Shown here: positions 1 through 6,307 of the stretch, one piece after another
Layout of the letters: the number at the start of each line of letters is the position of its first letter
Numbering within the stretch: the first letter of the stretch is position 1
Assembly (NCBI GenBank): GCA_049297615.1
Contig: JBAQUQ010000450.1
Span: 1 to 7,074 of the forward strand
Length of the DNA: 7,074 nucleotides
Direction of reading: 5' to 3'
Source of the DNA: JAEMQF01 sp049297615
GTDB lineage: Bacteria; Pseudomonadota; Gammaproteobacteria; Burkholderiales; Burkholderiaceae_C
Notes under the pieces: model-generated
The model's input: only the letters and a program-made list of their open reading frames with translations
Databases searched by the model: none
Told to the model about the DNA's origin: nothing
Made by a program: the position numbers and the translations under genes

Positions 1-1692
1 GCCATGCTGGGCACGCTCGACGCCCTGCTTCCCGCCACCTGGTCGCGCGCCAACCCGATCGACATCATCGGCGACGCACCGGTGCAGCGCTACACCGCGG
101 CGCTGGCGGCACTGCTTGCCGAACCGAGCGCCGGCGCGGTGCTGTTCATGCACGCGCCGACGGCGATCGTGGCAAGCGCCGACATCGCACGCGCCTGCGC
201 CCCTCTCGCAGCCGCGGCACCTGACCGCGTGATGGGCTGCTGGCTCGGCGACGCAGCGGTGGCGCAGGCTCGCGAAATCTTTCAGCGCTGCGGCATCGCC
301 GACTACGCAACGCCCGAAGAGGCGGTGCGCGCCTTCTCGATGCTCGTCACCTACCGGCGCAACCAGGAGCAACTGCTCGAGGCGCCACCCGCTGCACCAG
401 CGCGTCAGGCCTTCGATGTCGCTGCCGCGCGCGACATCGTCGCCGGCGCAGCAGCGCAGGCGCAGGAATGGCTGAGCGAAGCGCAGGTGAAAGCCCTGCT
501 GCAGGCTTATGCCATCCCGGTGACGCGCAGCCTGGTCGTGGCGTCGAACGAAGACGCCGCGCTGAGCGCGGCGTGCAGACTCGGCTACCCGGTGGCGCTG
601 AAAATCGTCTCGCCCGACATCACGCACAAGAGTGACGTCGGCGGTGTTCAGTTGAATCTGCGCGACGACGCCGAGCTGCGCCACGCGGCGCGCGCGATGC
701 TCGAGCGCGTTCGCAGTTCGCGGCCCGACGCCCGCATCACCGCCTTCACGGTGCAGGAATTCGTGCGGCGACCGCAGGCCCAGGAATTGATCGTCGGCAC
801 CAGCATCGACCCGGTGTTCGGCCCGGTGCTGCTGTTCGGCCAAGGCGGCGTGGCAGTCGAGGTGGTGGGCGACCGCGCCGTGGCCTTGCCGCCCCTGAAC
901 GACGTGCTGGCGCGCGAGATGATCTCGCGAACCCGGGTCGCCAGGCTGCTTGCCGGGTATCGCGATCGGGCACCGGCCAAGCTCGAAGCCGTGGTCGACG
1001 TGCTGAGCGCGTGCTCGTGCATGCTCGCCGACCTGCCCGAGCTGGCCGAACTCGACATCAACCCGCTGCTCGCCGACGAGCAGGGCGTGATCGCACTCGA
1101 CGCGCGGGTGCGCATCGGCGCCGCGCGACCCGCCGGCACCCGCAACTTCGCGATCCTGCCGTATCCGGCCGAGCTGGCCGAGACGCTCACCTGGCGCGGC
1201 GAGCCGATCACGCTGCGGCCGATTCGCCCCGAGGACGAAGACCAGCATCGCGCCTTTCTCGAGCAGCTCGAGCCCGAGGACATCCGCATGCGGATCTTTT
1301 ACACGCGGCGCGAGTTGCCGCGCAGCGAACTCGCGCGGCTGACCCAGATCGACTACGCACGCGAGATGGCCTTCGTCGCCGAGCGCGCGCTTGGCGATGG
1401 CCGGCGCGAGACCATCGGAACCGTACGTGCCGTGTCCGACCCCGACAACATCGAAGCCGAGTTCGCGATGATCGTGCGCTCCGACCTGAAGCGCCGCGGC
1501 CTGGGCAGGCTGCTGCTGGACAAGATCGTGCGCTACGCGCGCAGCCGAGGCCTGGAGCGGCTGGTCGGCGTGGTGCTGCGCGAGAACACCGGCATGCTCG
1601 ATCTGGCCAAACATTGCGGGTTCGCGGTCGATCCGAGCAAAGCCGGCGAGAACGGTGTCGTGCACCTGATATTGCCGCTGACAGGGTCTTGA
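1..1692 (+). CDS. ADP-forming acyl-CoA synthetase fused to GNAT acetyltransferase (Pat/PatZ-like), 5'-truncated by the window edge
   Basis: The reading frame is open from base 1, so the ATG at base 4 is internal. Family members are near 890 residues, and here 563 remain. Residues below count from that ATG. Residues 1-150 are the end of the CoA-ligase region (ATWSRANPIDIIGDAP, 11-26). Residues about 155-372 are an ATP-grasp domain, with LKIVSPDITHKSDVGG at 199-214 and the closing ELDINPLL at 349-356. Residues about 400-560 are a GNAT domain, with EAEFAMIVRSDL and the acetyl-CoA loop KRRGLG at 496-501. In the family this architecture either makes acetyl-CoA from acetate with ATP, or acts as a protein lysine acetyltransferase that silences AMP-forming acetyl-CoA synthetase. 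Which applies depends on the catalytic histidine of the missing N-terminal part, so the activity is open. It is cytoplasmic. The domain calls are firm and the exact function is inferred. Its USP neighbours would fit a stress or low-oxygen energy role. Confidence 0.9.
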   Translation, partial: AMLGTLDALLPATWSRANPIDIIGDAPVQRYTAALAALLAEPSAGAVLFMHAPTAIVASADIARACAPLAAAAPDRVMGCWLGDAAVAQAREIFQRCGIADYATPEEAVRAFSMLVTYRRNQEQLLEAPPAAPARQAFDVAAARDIVAGAAAQAQEWLSEAQVKALLQAYAIPVTRSLVVASNEDAALSAACRLGYPVALKIVSPDITHKSDVGGVQLNLRDDAELRHAARAMLERVRSSRPDARITAFTVQEFVRRPQAQELIVGTSIDPVFGPVLLFGQGGVAVEVVGDRAVALPPLNDVLAREMISRTRVARLLAGYRDRAPAKLEAVVDVLSACSCMLADLPELAELDINPLLADEQGVIALDARVRIGAARPAGTRNFAILPYPAELAETLTWRGEPITLRPIRPEDEDQHRAFLEQLEPEDIRMRIFYTRRELPRSELARLTQIDYAREMAFVAERALGDGRRETIGTVRAVSDPDNIEAEFAMIVRSDLKRRGLGRLLLDKIVRYARSRGLERLVGVVLRENTGMLDLAKHCGFAVDPSKAGENGVVHLILPLTGS

Positions 1693-1843
1693 GGCGAGGC
1701 TCGCCGCGCACGCCTCTTCGGGCGCTTATGACCTCGTCGCGATGCGATCGCACGGACAGTCGGCCCTGGCCCCTGTCGTGCTCGGATCGGTGCTGAGCGC
1801 CGTCCTGGCGCAACGCGCAACACCGGTCCTGGTGGCGCGCTGA
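1682..1843 (+). pseudogene. C-terminal relic of a universal stress protein
   Basis: Reading the frame ending in TGA at 1841-1843 gives a clear USP C-terminus: YDLVAMRSHGQSALAPVV, then LGSVLSAVLAQRATPVLVAR. By eye about 21 of the last 38 residues match the intact USP encoded just downstream. The frame is closed by a TGA at 1679-1681. No ATG, GTG or TTG occurs before the ATG at 1742, which would leave only 33 residues. The N-terminal beta strand and DGS nucleotide-binding segment are absent, because that DNA belongs to the upstream synthetase/GNAT gene in another frame. In the nucleotide motif G-2x-G-9x-G-S the first glycine is replaced by arginine (RSHG), another sign of decay. The simplest reading is a former tandem usp pair whose first copy lost its 5' two thirds by deletion. 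It is unlikely to yield a working protein. Confidence 0.8.
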
Positions 1844-1861
1844 GCTGCGCCCGCGCTGCGC

Positions 1862-1902
1862 TTGCGCCAAGTCAAGCCGGTGGCCGCGACGCATGCTATA
1901 TC
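1862..1902 (+). promoter_or_regulatory. Putative usp promoter with a degenerate FNR/ANR-type site
   Basis: TTGCG-CCAA-GTCAA at 1862-1875 resembles the FNR/ANR consensus TTGAT-N4-ATCAA at 7 of 10 fixed positions: TTG on the left, TCAA on the right. An extended -10-like TGC-TATATC lies at 1894-1902. The centre of the palindrome is 1868.5, so a start near 1909-1910 would put it about 41 bases upstream, the normal place for a class II activator site. No good -35 box is visible, which fits activator dependence. The left half-site is poor, so this is a suggestion from pattern and spacing only. Confidence 0.33.
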
Positions 1903-1958
1903 GGCACGGTGCGGGTGCGAACGCCGCGCGAACCCCTTCGACCAGAAGCGAGGAATCG

Positions 1959-2387
1959 ATGAAAGCGATGAAAGTCTTGTTGCCCGTGGACGGCAGTGTC
2001 TACACGAAGCGCATGCTCGCGTGGCTGGCGGCGCACGATGAAATGTTCGACGCGCAGAACGAATACACCGTGCTGACGGCAGTTCCCGAGCTCCCGCCGC
2101 ACGCCGGCTTCTTCGAACTCGGCGACCTCAAAGGTTATTACGAATCTCGCGCCGAAGAGGTGTTGAAACCGGTGCGCGCCTTCATGGCGCAGCAGGCGCG
2201 GCACGCCAGCTTCGAGCACCGCGTCGGCCCGGCGGCCGAGATCATCGCCGCAGCAGCGACGCAGGGCGAATTCGATTTGATCGTGCTCGGCTCGCACGGC
2301 CATTCGGCTCTCGCGAACCTCGCACTCGGGTCGGTCGCGACCGGCGTGCTGGCGCGCTGCAAGACGCCGGTGCTGCTGATTCGTTGA
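1959..2387 (+). CDS. Universal stress protein (UspA family, ATP-binding type)
   Basis: The product is 142 residues, the usual length of a single-domain USP. These are cytoplasmic, usually dimeric nucleotide-binding proteins that help cells survive starvation, low oxygen or oxidative stress. The N-terminus MKVLLPVDGS (4-13) is the first beta strand with the phosphate/adenosine-contacting aspartate. The C-terminal stretch VLGSHGHSALANLALGS (109-125) fits the ATP motif G-2x-G-9x-G-S exactly, with G111, G114, G124 and S125. TPVLLIR closes the last strand. I chose the ATG at 1959 because GAGG at 1950-1953 lies five bases upstream and the family starts here. An in-frame ATG at 1893 would add 22 unrelated residues and overlap the promoter-like sequence. 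The upstream neighbour is a broken second USP behind a synthetase/GNAT gene. A strong hairpin follows directly after the stop. The specific stress is unknown. Confidence 0.93.
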   Translation: MKAMKVLLPVDGSVYTKRMLAWLAAHDEMFDAQNEYTVLTAVPELPPHAGFFELGDLKGYYESRAEEVLKPVRAFMAQQARHASFEHRVGPAAEIIAAAATQGEFDLIVLGSHGHSALANLALGSVATGVLARCKTPVLLIR

Positions 2388-2392
2388 GCGCA

Positions 2393-2417
2393 AACACGGG
2401 CCCGCAGGGCCCGTGTT
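2393..2417. terminator. Bidirectional hairpin terminator between usp and the tRNA cluster
   Basis: AACACGGGCCC (2393-2403) and GGGCCCGTGTT (2407-2417) form a perfect 11-bp stem with a GCA loop. It begins six bases after the usp stop and lies 11 bases beyond the 3' end of tRNA-Asp on the other strand, so it sits exactly where two converging transcripts meet. There is no classic long U tract. The + strand has TTTT only at 2426-2429 and the - strand just TTT within and after the stem. Stem strength probably carries termination. Confidence 0.72.
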
Positions 2418-2428
2418 GACTAGCGTTT

Positions 2429-2505
2429 TGGCGGAGTGGACGGGGCTCGAACCCGCGACCCCCGGCGTGACAGGCCGGTATTCTAACCAACTGAACTACC
2501 ACTCC
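2429..2505 (-). tRNA. tRNA-Asp (anticodon GTC)
   Basis: The 77-nt gene includes an encoded CCA end (TGG at 2429-2431 on the + strand). The acceptor arm starts GGAGTGG, the anticodon GTC is at 2471-2469 within CCTGTCACG, and the T arm carries the standard GGTTCGAGCC. It closely resembles the E. coli tRNA-Asp sequence. It is the last gene of the tRNA cluster and has no obvious promoter of its own in the 59 bases before it, so it is probably processed from a common transcript with tRNA-Glu and tRNA-Ala. Confidence 0.97.
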
Positions 2506-2564
2506 TCTTCTGTGCGATGCTCTCTCGAATCATGGGCCGAAAATTGAAAAGCGCCCGCCTGCGT

Positions 2565-2640
2565 TGGCGTCCCCTAGGGGATTCGAACCCCTGTAATCAC
2601 CGTGAAAGGGTGGTGTCCTAGGCCTCTAGACGAAGGGGAC
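2565..2640 (-). tRNA. tRNA-Glu (anticodon TTC)
   Basis: The 76-nt gene has encoded CCA. The acceptor arm is GTCCCCT/AGGGGAC, the anticodon TTC is at 2606-2604 in the loop CTTTCAC, and the T loop is TTCGAAT. It is nearly the E. coli tRNA-Glu sequence except in the anticodon stem. There CCACC faces GGTGA, leaving a C-A mismatch at the top pair (27-43). The gene lies two genes downstream of gltX, whose enzyme charges it. Confidence 0.97.
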
Positions 2641-2679
2641 AGGAAATCATTGCCTCTGCGCTGCATCAACCGAGCTTGT

Positions 2680-2755
<76 letters not shown>

Positions 2756-2798
2756 GTCAAACACGAAACGCAGCCTTTGCAATTCGGGAAAGAGGGGA

Positions 2799-2829
2799 AT
2801 TATAGCGAGCCAATCTAGACGCCCTGCAA
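2799..2829 (-). promoter_or_regulatory. Probable promoter of the tRNA-Ala/Glu/Asp cluster
   Basis: On the - strand a perfect -10 box TATAAT occupies 2804-2799. The best -35 candidates are TTGCAG at 2829-2824 (19-base spacer) or GCAGGG at 2827-2822 (17-base spacer), both poor. The predicted start near 2792 would give a leader of about 37 bases before tRNA-Ala. A C-rich stretch (TCCCC) follows the -10 box, like the GC-rich discriminators of stringently controlled stable-RNA promoters. The -35 side lies inside the last codons of gltX. No terminator separates gltX from the tRNAs, so read-through is also possible. Confidence 0.6.
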
Positions 2830-4236
2830 ACGCGCGAGCACGAGGTTTCGGTCGAAAAGCTCGAGCACGCCGTCGATGGAAGGCGTCTGCGCCCGCCCGC
2901 ACACCAGCACGCGCAGTGCATGGGCCAGTTGGGGCATCTTCAGACCATGTGCCGCGACGGTTGCCGCAATCGTCGCGGCGATGGCAGCCCTGTTCCAGGC
3001 GACAGCAGCCAGGCGATCGCGCAGCGATTGAAGCGCCGGTCGCACCGCGTCGGTGACGTGTGCGGCAAGCAATTCCGCGGCCGGCCTCACGTCGACGAAG
3101 TACATCGACAGCCATTCGGCCAATTCGGCGGTCGTTGCACAGCGCTCACGGAACAATGCACACATGCCCTCCAGCGGCGTGCCGGTTTCGACCCGCCAGC
3201 CGCGGCGTTCCAATTGTTCGGCCACCAGGGGCATGAGCCTGTCGATGGCCATGCTCTTGATGGCCTGTGCATTGACCCAATTGAGTTTTGCCACGTCCCA
3301 TTGCGCGGGGCTTCGAGCGAGGTGCTTGCCGTCGAACCATTGAACCAGTTGTTCTCGACTGAAAAGTTCGTCGTTGCCATGGCTCCAGCCCAGGCGCGCG
3401 AGATAGTTGACCATTGCGTCGGCAAGATAGCCGGCGTTCTCGTATTCGGTGACGCTCACCGCACCGTGTCGCTTCGAGAGCTTGTCGCCGTCGGGGCCCA
3501 GGATCATCGGCACGTGGCCGTACGCGGGCAGTTCGGCGCCCAGGGCGCGCAGGATATTGATCTGGCGCGGCGTGTTGTTCACATGGTCGTCGCCGCGAAT
3601 GACGTGGCTGATCTGCATGTCCCAGTCGTCGACGACGACGCAGAAGTTGTAGGTCGGCGTTCCCACCGCCTGCGGGTTTGATGCGCCGTCCGTTGCCGGA
3701 CGGGCGATGATCAAGTCGTCGAGCTCGTCGTTGCCGATGGCAATCGGGCCTTTGACCATGTCGACCCAGCTCACGACACCCGAGGGCGGATTCTTGAACC
3801 GCACCACAGGGGCGACGCCGCTCGGCGCTTCGGGCAGGCGTTTACCCGGCTCGGGACGCCAGCGCCCGTCGTAGCGCGGTTTTTCGCCGCGCGCGCGCTG
3901 CGCCTCGCGCATCGCCTCGAGTTCCTTCGGCGAGCAGTAACAGCGGTACGCCGTTCCCTGCGCGAGCATCTCGGTGATGACTTCGCGGTAGCGCGCCAGG
4001 CGCTGCATCTGGAAGAGCGGCCCTTCGTCGACGTCCAGGCGCAACCACTTCAGCGCGGCGACGATCTGATCCACCGCCTCCTGCGTCGAGCGCGCTTCGT
4101 CGGTGTCTTCGATGCGAAGGATGAAATCTCCGCCGTGGTGGCGCGCGAAGGCCCATGAAAACAAGGCTGTGCGCGCCGTCCCCAGATGCAGGAGGCCGGT
4201 GGGCGAAGGCGCGATGCGGGTGCGGACCCGGCGCAT
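2815..4236 (-). CDS. gltX: Glutamyl-tRNA synthetase
   Basis: The 473-residue class I synthetase joins glutamate to tRNA-Glu in the cytoplasm using ATP. The Rossmann signature is RIAPSPTGLLHLGT (7-20, HIGH motif as HLGT at 17-20), followed by FILRIEDTD (38-46). The segment TPTYNFCVVVDDWDM is at 193-207, HVIRGDDHVNNTPRQINIL at 211-229, and the KMSKS motif is KLSKR at 252-256. The helical anticodon-binding domain follows to the end. Of the zinc ligands of the E. coli enzyme only the CYC pair (99-101) remains. Tryptophan and proline stand at the second Cys and His positions. Residues about 181-191 form an insertion of about ten residues relative to the usual ARPDGTPTYNFC. The ATG at 4236 overlaps the purF stop (TGATG). 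However, GGAG at 4254-4251 is spaced eight bases from an in-frame GTG at 4242, so a two-residue-longer start is possible. The gene lies upstream of tRNA-Glu. Confidence 0.96.
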   Translation of the reverse strand: MRRVRTRIAPSPTGLLHLGTARTALFSWAFARHHGGDFILRIEDTDEARSTQEAVDQIVAALKWLRLDVDEGPLFQMQRLARYREVITEMLAQGTAYRCYCSPKELEAMREAQRARGEKPRYDGRWRPEPGKRLPEAPSGVAPVVRFKNPPSGVVSWVDMVKGPIAIGNDELDDLIIARPATDGASNPQAVGTPTYNFCVVVDDWDMQISHVIRGDDHVNNTPRQINILRALGAELPAYGHVPMILGPDGDKLSKRHGAVSVTEYENAGYLADAMVNYLARLGWSHGNDELFSREQLVQWFDGKHLARSPAQWDVAKLNWVNAQAIKSMAIDRLMPLVAEQLERRGWRVETGTPLEGMCALFRERCATTAELAEWLSMYFVDVRPAAELLAAHVTDAVRPALQSLRDRLAAVAWNRAAIAATIAATVAAHGLKMPQLAHALRVLVCGRAQTPSIDGVLELFDRNLVLARLQGV

Positions 4237-5765
4237 CACCACCGACTCTGCTCCGTCGCACTTTGCAGCACCAGGCGGGAACGGTCGGCGCCGTCTTCTT
4301 CGTCGCCCTGGGTGCTGCGCTGCGCGGCCATCGTCGCAAAGTCGTCGGCCGTCACGTCGCCCGTGACATAAACGCCGTCGAAGCAAGACGCATCGAAGCC
4401 GCGAATCGCCGGGTTCAGCGCCGCCACGATCTTCTTCATCGCCGCAACGTCCTGGTAGATCAAGGCGTCGGCGCCGATGAACTGGCGTATCTCTTCGACG
4501 CTGCGATTGTGCGCGATCAACTCGCCGTGCGTGGGCATGTCGATGCCGTACACATTGGGGTAGCGCACGGGCGGCGCGGCCGAAGCCATATAGACCTTGC
4601 GCGCGCCGGCGTCGCGCGCCATCTGGATGATTTCCTTGGACGTCGTGCCGCGCACGATGGAGTCGTCGACGAGCAGGACATTGCGCCCCTTGAACTCGAC
4701 GCCGATGGCATTGAGTTTTTGCCGCACCGACTTGGCACGCACGCCTTGGCCGGGCATGATGAAGGTACGCCCGACGTAGCGATTCTTGACGAAGCCTTCG
4801 CGATACGGCTTGCCGATGCGCTGCGCCAACTGCATCGCCGATGGGCGGCTCGATTCCGGGATCGGGATGACGACGTCGATGTCGCTCGGCGGCATCGCCG
4901 AGATGACGCGCTGCGCCAAGGTTTCGCCCAGGTTCAGGCGTGCCTGGTAGACCGACACGCCGTCCATCACGGAGTCGGGCCGCGCGAGGTAAACGAATTC
5001 GAACATGCAGGGGTTCAGGGTCGGGTTGGTGGCGCATTGGCGCGCCTGCAGCCGGCCCTGCAGATCGACGAAGATCGCTTCGCCCGGCGCCACGTCACGA
5101 ATCAGCTTGTGGCCGGTTCCTTCGATCGCCACCGACTCGCTGGCCACGATCAGCTCGTGCCCCGTCGCGCCGACGCCCTCGCCGAAACACAGGGGGCGAA
5201 TTCCGAACGGATCGCGAAACGCCAGCAAGCCGTGGCCGGCAATCAATGCGACCACGGCGTAGGACCCCTTGAGACGCTTGTGCACGGCGCCCACCGCCTG
5301 GAACACGGCGTCGGGCGTGAGCGTGATGCCCTGCGCAGCGGTTTGCAACTCGTGCGCGAGGACATTGATCAATACCTCGGTATCGCTTTCGGTGTTGATG
5401 TGGCGCCGATCGACGCTGATCAGTTCGCGCTTCAGCGCCGTCGCATTCGTCAGGTTTCCGTTGTGCACGAGCACGATGCCGAACGGCGCATTCACATAAA
5501 ACGGCTGCGCCTCCTCTTCGCTATAGGCATTGCCTGCCGTGGGGTAGCGCACCTGGCCCAGGCCCACGCCGCCGAACAGACTGCGCATATTGCGCGTGCG
5601 GAACACGTCGCGCACCATGCCACGCGCCTTGTGCATGAAGCACCGGGTGCCTTGCATCGTCACGATGCCCGCGGCGTCCTGGCCGCGGTGCTGCAATAGC
5701 AGCAAGGCGTCGTAGATCAACTGGTTGACCGGATCCTTGGCAATGACGCCGACGATGCCACACAT
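4236..5765 (-). CDS. purF: Amidophosphoribosyltransferase (glutamine PRPP amidotransferase)
   Basis: The 509-residue enzyme catalyses the first committed step of purine synthesis: PRPP plus glutamine gives phosphoribosylamine, glutamate and pyrophosphate. It starts MCGIVGV, so Cys2 becomes the N-terminal nucleophile after Met removal and there is no propeptide. That matches the E. coli type, not the iron-sulfur Bacillus type. The class II glutaminase domain runs to about residue 240, with QHRGQDAAG (25-33), GQVRYPTAG (70-78), HNGNLTN (101-107) and NTESDTE (124-130). The phosphoribosyltransferase domain carries the PRPP loop VLLVDDSIVRGTTS (363-376) and the flexible segment KNRYVGRTFIMPGQ (327-340). 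Its start lies 17 bases after cvpA, without a strong ribosome site. Its TGA overlaps the gltX ATG by one base. Feedback inhibition by purine nucleotides is a family property. No PUR-box-like operator is seen nearby. Confidence 0.98.
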   Translation of the reverse strand: MCGIVGVIAKDPVNQLIYDALLLLQHRGQDAAGIVTMQGTRCFMHKARGMVRDVFRTRNMRSLFGGVGLGQVRYPTAGNAYSEEEAQPFYVNAPFGIVLVHNGNLTNATALKRELISVDRRHINTESDTEVLINVLAHELQTAAQGITLTPDAVFQAVGAVHKRLKGSYAVVALIAGHGLLAFRDPFGIRPLCFGEGVGATGHELIVASESVAIEGTGHKLIRDVAPGEAIFVDLQGRLQARQCATNPTLNPCMFEFVYLARPDSVMDGVSVYQARLNLGETLAQRVISAMPPSDIDVVIPIPESSRPSAMQLAQRIGKPYREGFVKNRYVGRTFIMPGQGVRAKSVRQKLNAIGVEFKGRNVLLVDDSIVRGTTSKEIIQMARDAGARKVYMASAAPPVRYPNVYGIDMPTHGELIAHNRSVEEIRQFIGADALIYQDVAAMKKIVAALNPAIRGFDASCFDGVYVTGDVTADDFATMAAQRSTQGDEEDGADRSRLVLQSATEQSRW

Positions 5766-5782
5766 GGTGTTGGAACCCGGCT

Positions 5783-6283
5783 CTAGTCCGGCAGATGCTG
5801 CGAAATGCCACTCGGCAGAATCGGCTTGAGCCCGCGCAGCGCCGACTCGAGCCAAGCTGCCCCGGTGGATTGTCGCCACGCCCCGGCTTCGGACAGCGGC
5901 GTGAGCCGGATCACGGTCGCCAGGGCCAGCAAGAGCACGACGCCGCGCGCCAGGCCGAATCCTGCGCCGAGCATTCGGTCGGTCGAGCTCGGCGGTGTGC
6001 TGCGAATCAACGCGCGAAGCGCGCGCGACACCAGGCTCCAAATCAACAGGACCGCGATGAATATTGCCGCAAAGGCCATCGCCTGGCGCGTGCCGGCGCC
6101 CGACACGGCCGCAGGAATATAGGTCGCCAGGCCGGGAGCGAGCCACTGCGCGCAGAAATAGGCGACGAACCAGCCGACGACGGACAGCATCTCGAAGACC
6201 AAGCCGCGCATGATGCCCACGACCATCGAGATCGCCAGGACCGCGCCAAGCACGATGTCGAGCCAGGCTGGCAGCAGGTTCAC
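5783..6283 (-). CDS. cvpA: CvpA family inner-membrane protein
   Basis: The 166-residue hydrophobic protein has about four predicted membrane segments (roughly residues 5-23, 28-50, 65-88 and 103-124). It carries the family signature DRMLGAGFGLARG at 102-114 and an early MRG at 25-27. The E. coli relative was named for its need in colicin V production and is linked to envelope homeostasis; its biochemical role is not settled. The start codon is GTG at 6283, supported by AAGG seven bases upstream and by the absence of another start before Met20. It lies 24 bases after dedD and 17 bases before purF, so it is surely co-transcribed. The dedD-cvpA-purF order is conserved in gammaproteobacteria too. 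The C-terminal tail after residue 125 is probably soluble. Confidence 0.93.
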   Translation of the reverse strand: MNLLPAWLDIVLGAVLAISMVVGIMRGLVFEMLSVVGWFVAYFCAQWLAPGLATYIPAAVSGAGTRQAMAFAAIFIAVLLIWSLVSRALRALIRSTPPSSTDRMLGAGFGLARGVVLLLALATVIRLTPLSEAGAWRQSTGAAWLESALRGLKPILPSGISQHLPD

Positions 6284-6307
6284 GTTGCGACCTTCACGGC
6301 ATTTCCT

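Noticed and set aside
1011..1894. Open frames on both strands within and beyond the GNAT region
   Set aside because: They are Arg-rich out-of-frame translations of a conserved domain. Only the frame giving the USP relic shows homology beyond the stop at 1692.
1893..1958. Longer USP start at the ATG at 1893
   Set aside because: The 22 extra residues match nothing in the family and overlap the promoter-like sequence. A well-placed ribosome site exists for the ATG at 1959.
2506..2564. Possible terminator or separate promoter between tRNA-Glu and tRNA-Asp
   Set aside because: There are T runs but no paired stem before them, and no matching -35/-10 pair. It is treated as spacer within a common precursor.
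4155..5699. 514-codon open frame on the + strand opposite purF and gltX
   Set aside because: It is antisense to two well-conserved genes. The translation is rich in His, Arg and Ala with no recognisable domain, which is the usual mirror image of a GC-rich coding strand.
6294..6302. Tiny ATG-CCG-TGA frame between dedD and cvpA
   Set aside because: Its AGGA lies only one base from the ATG, too close to work. The same bases are better explained as spacer and as the cvpA ribosome site.
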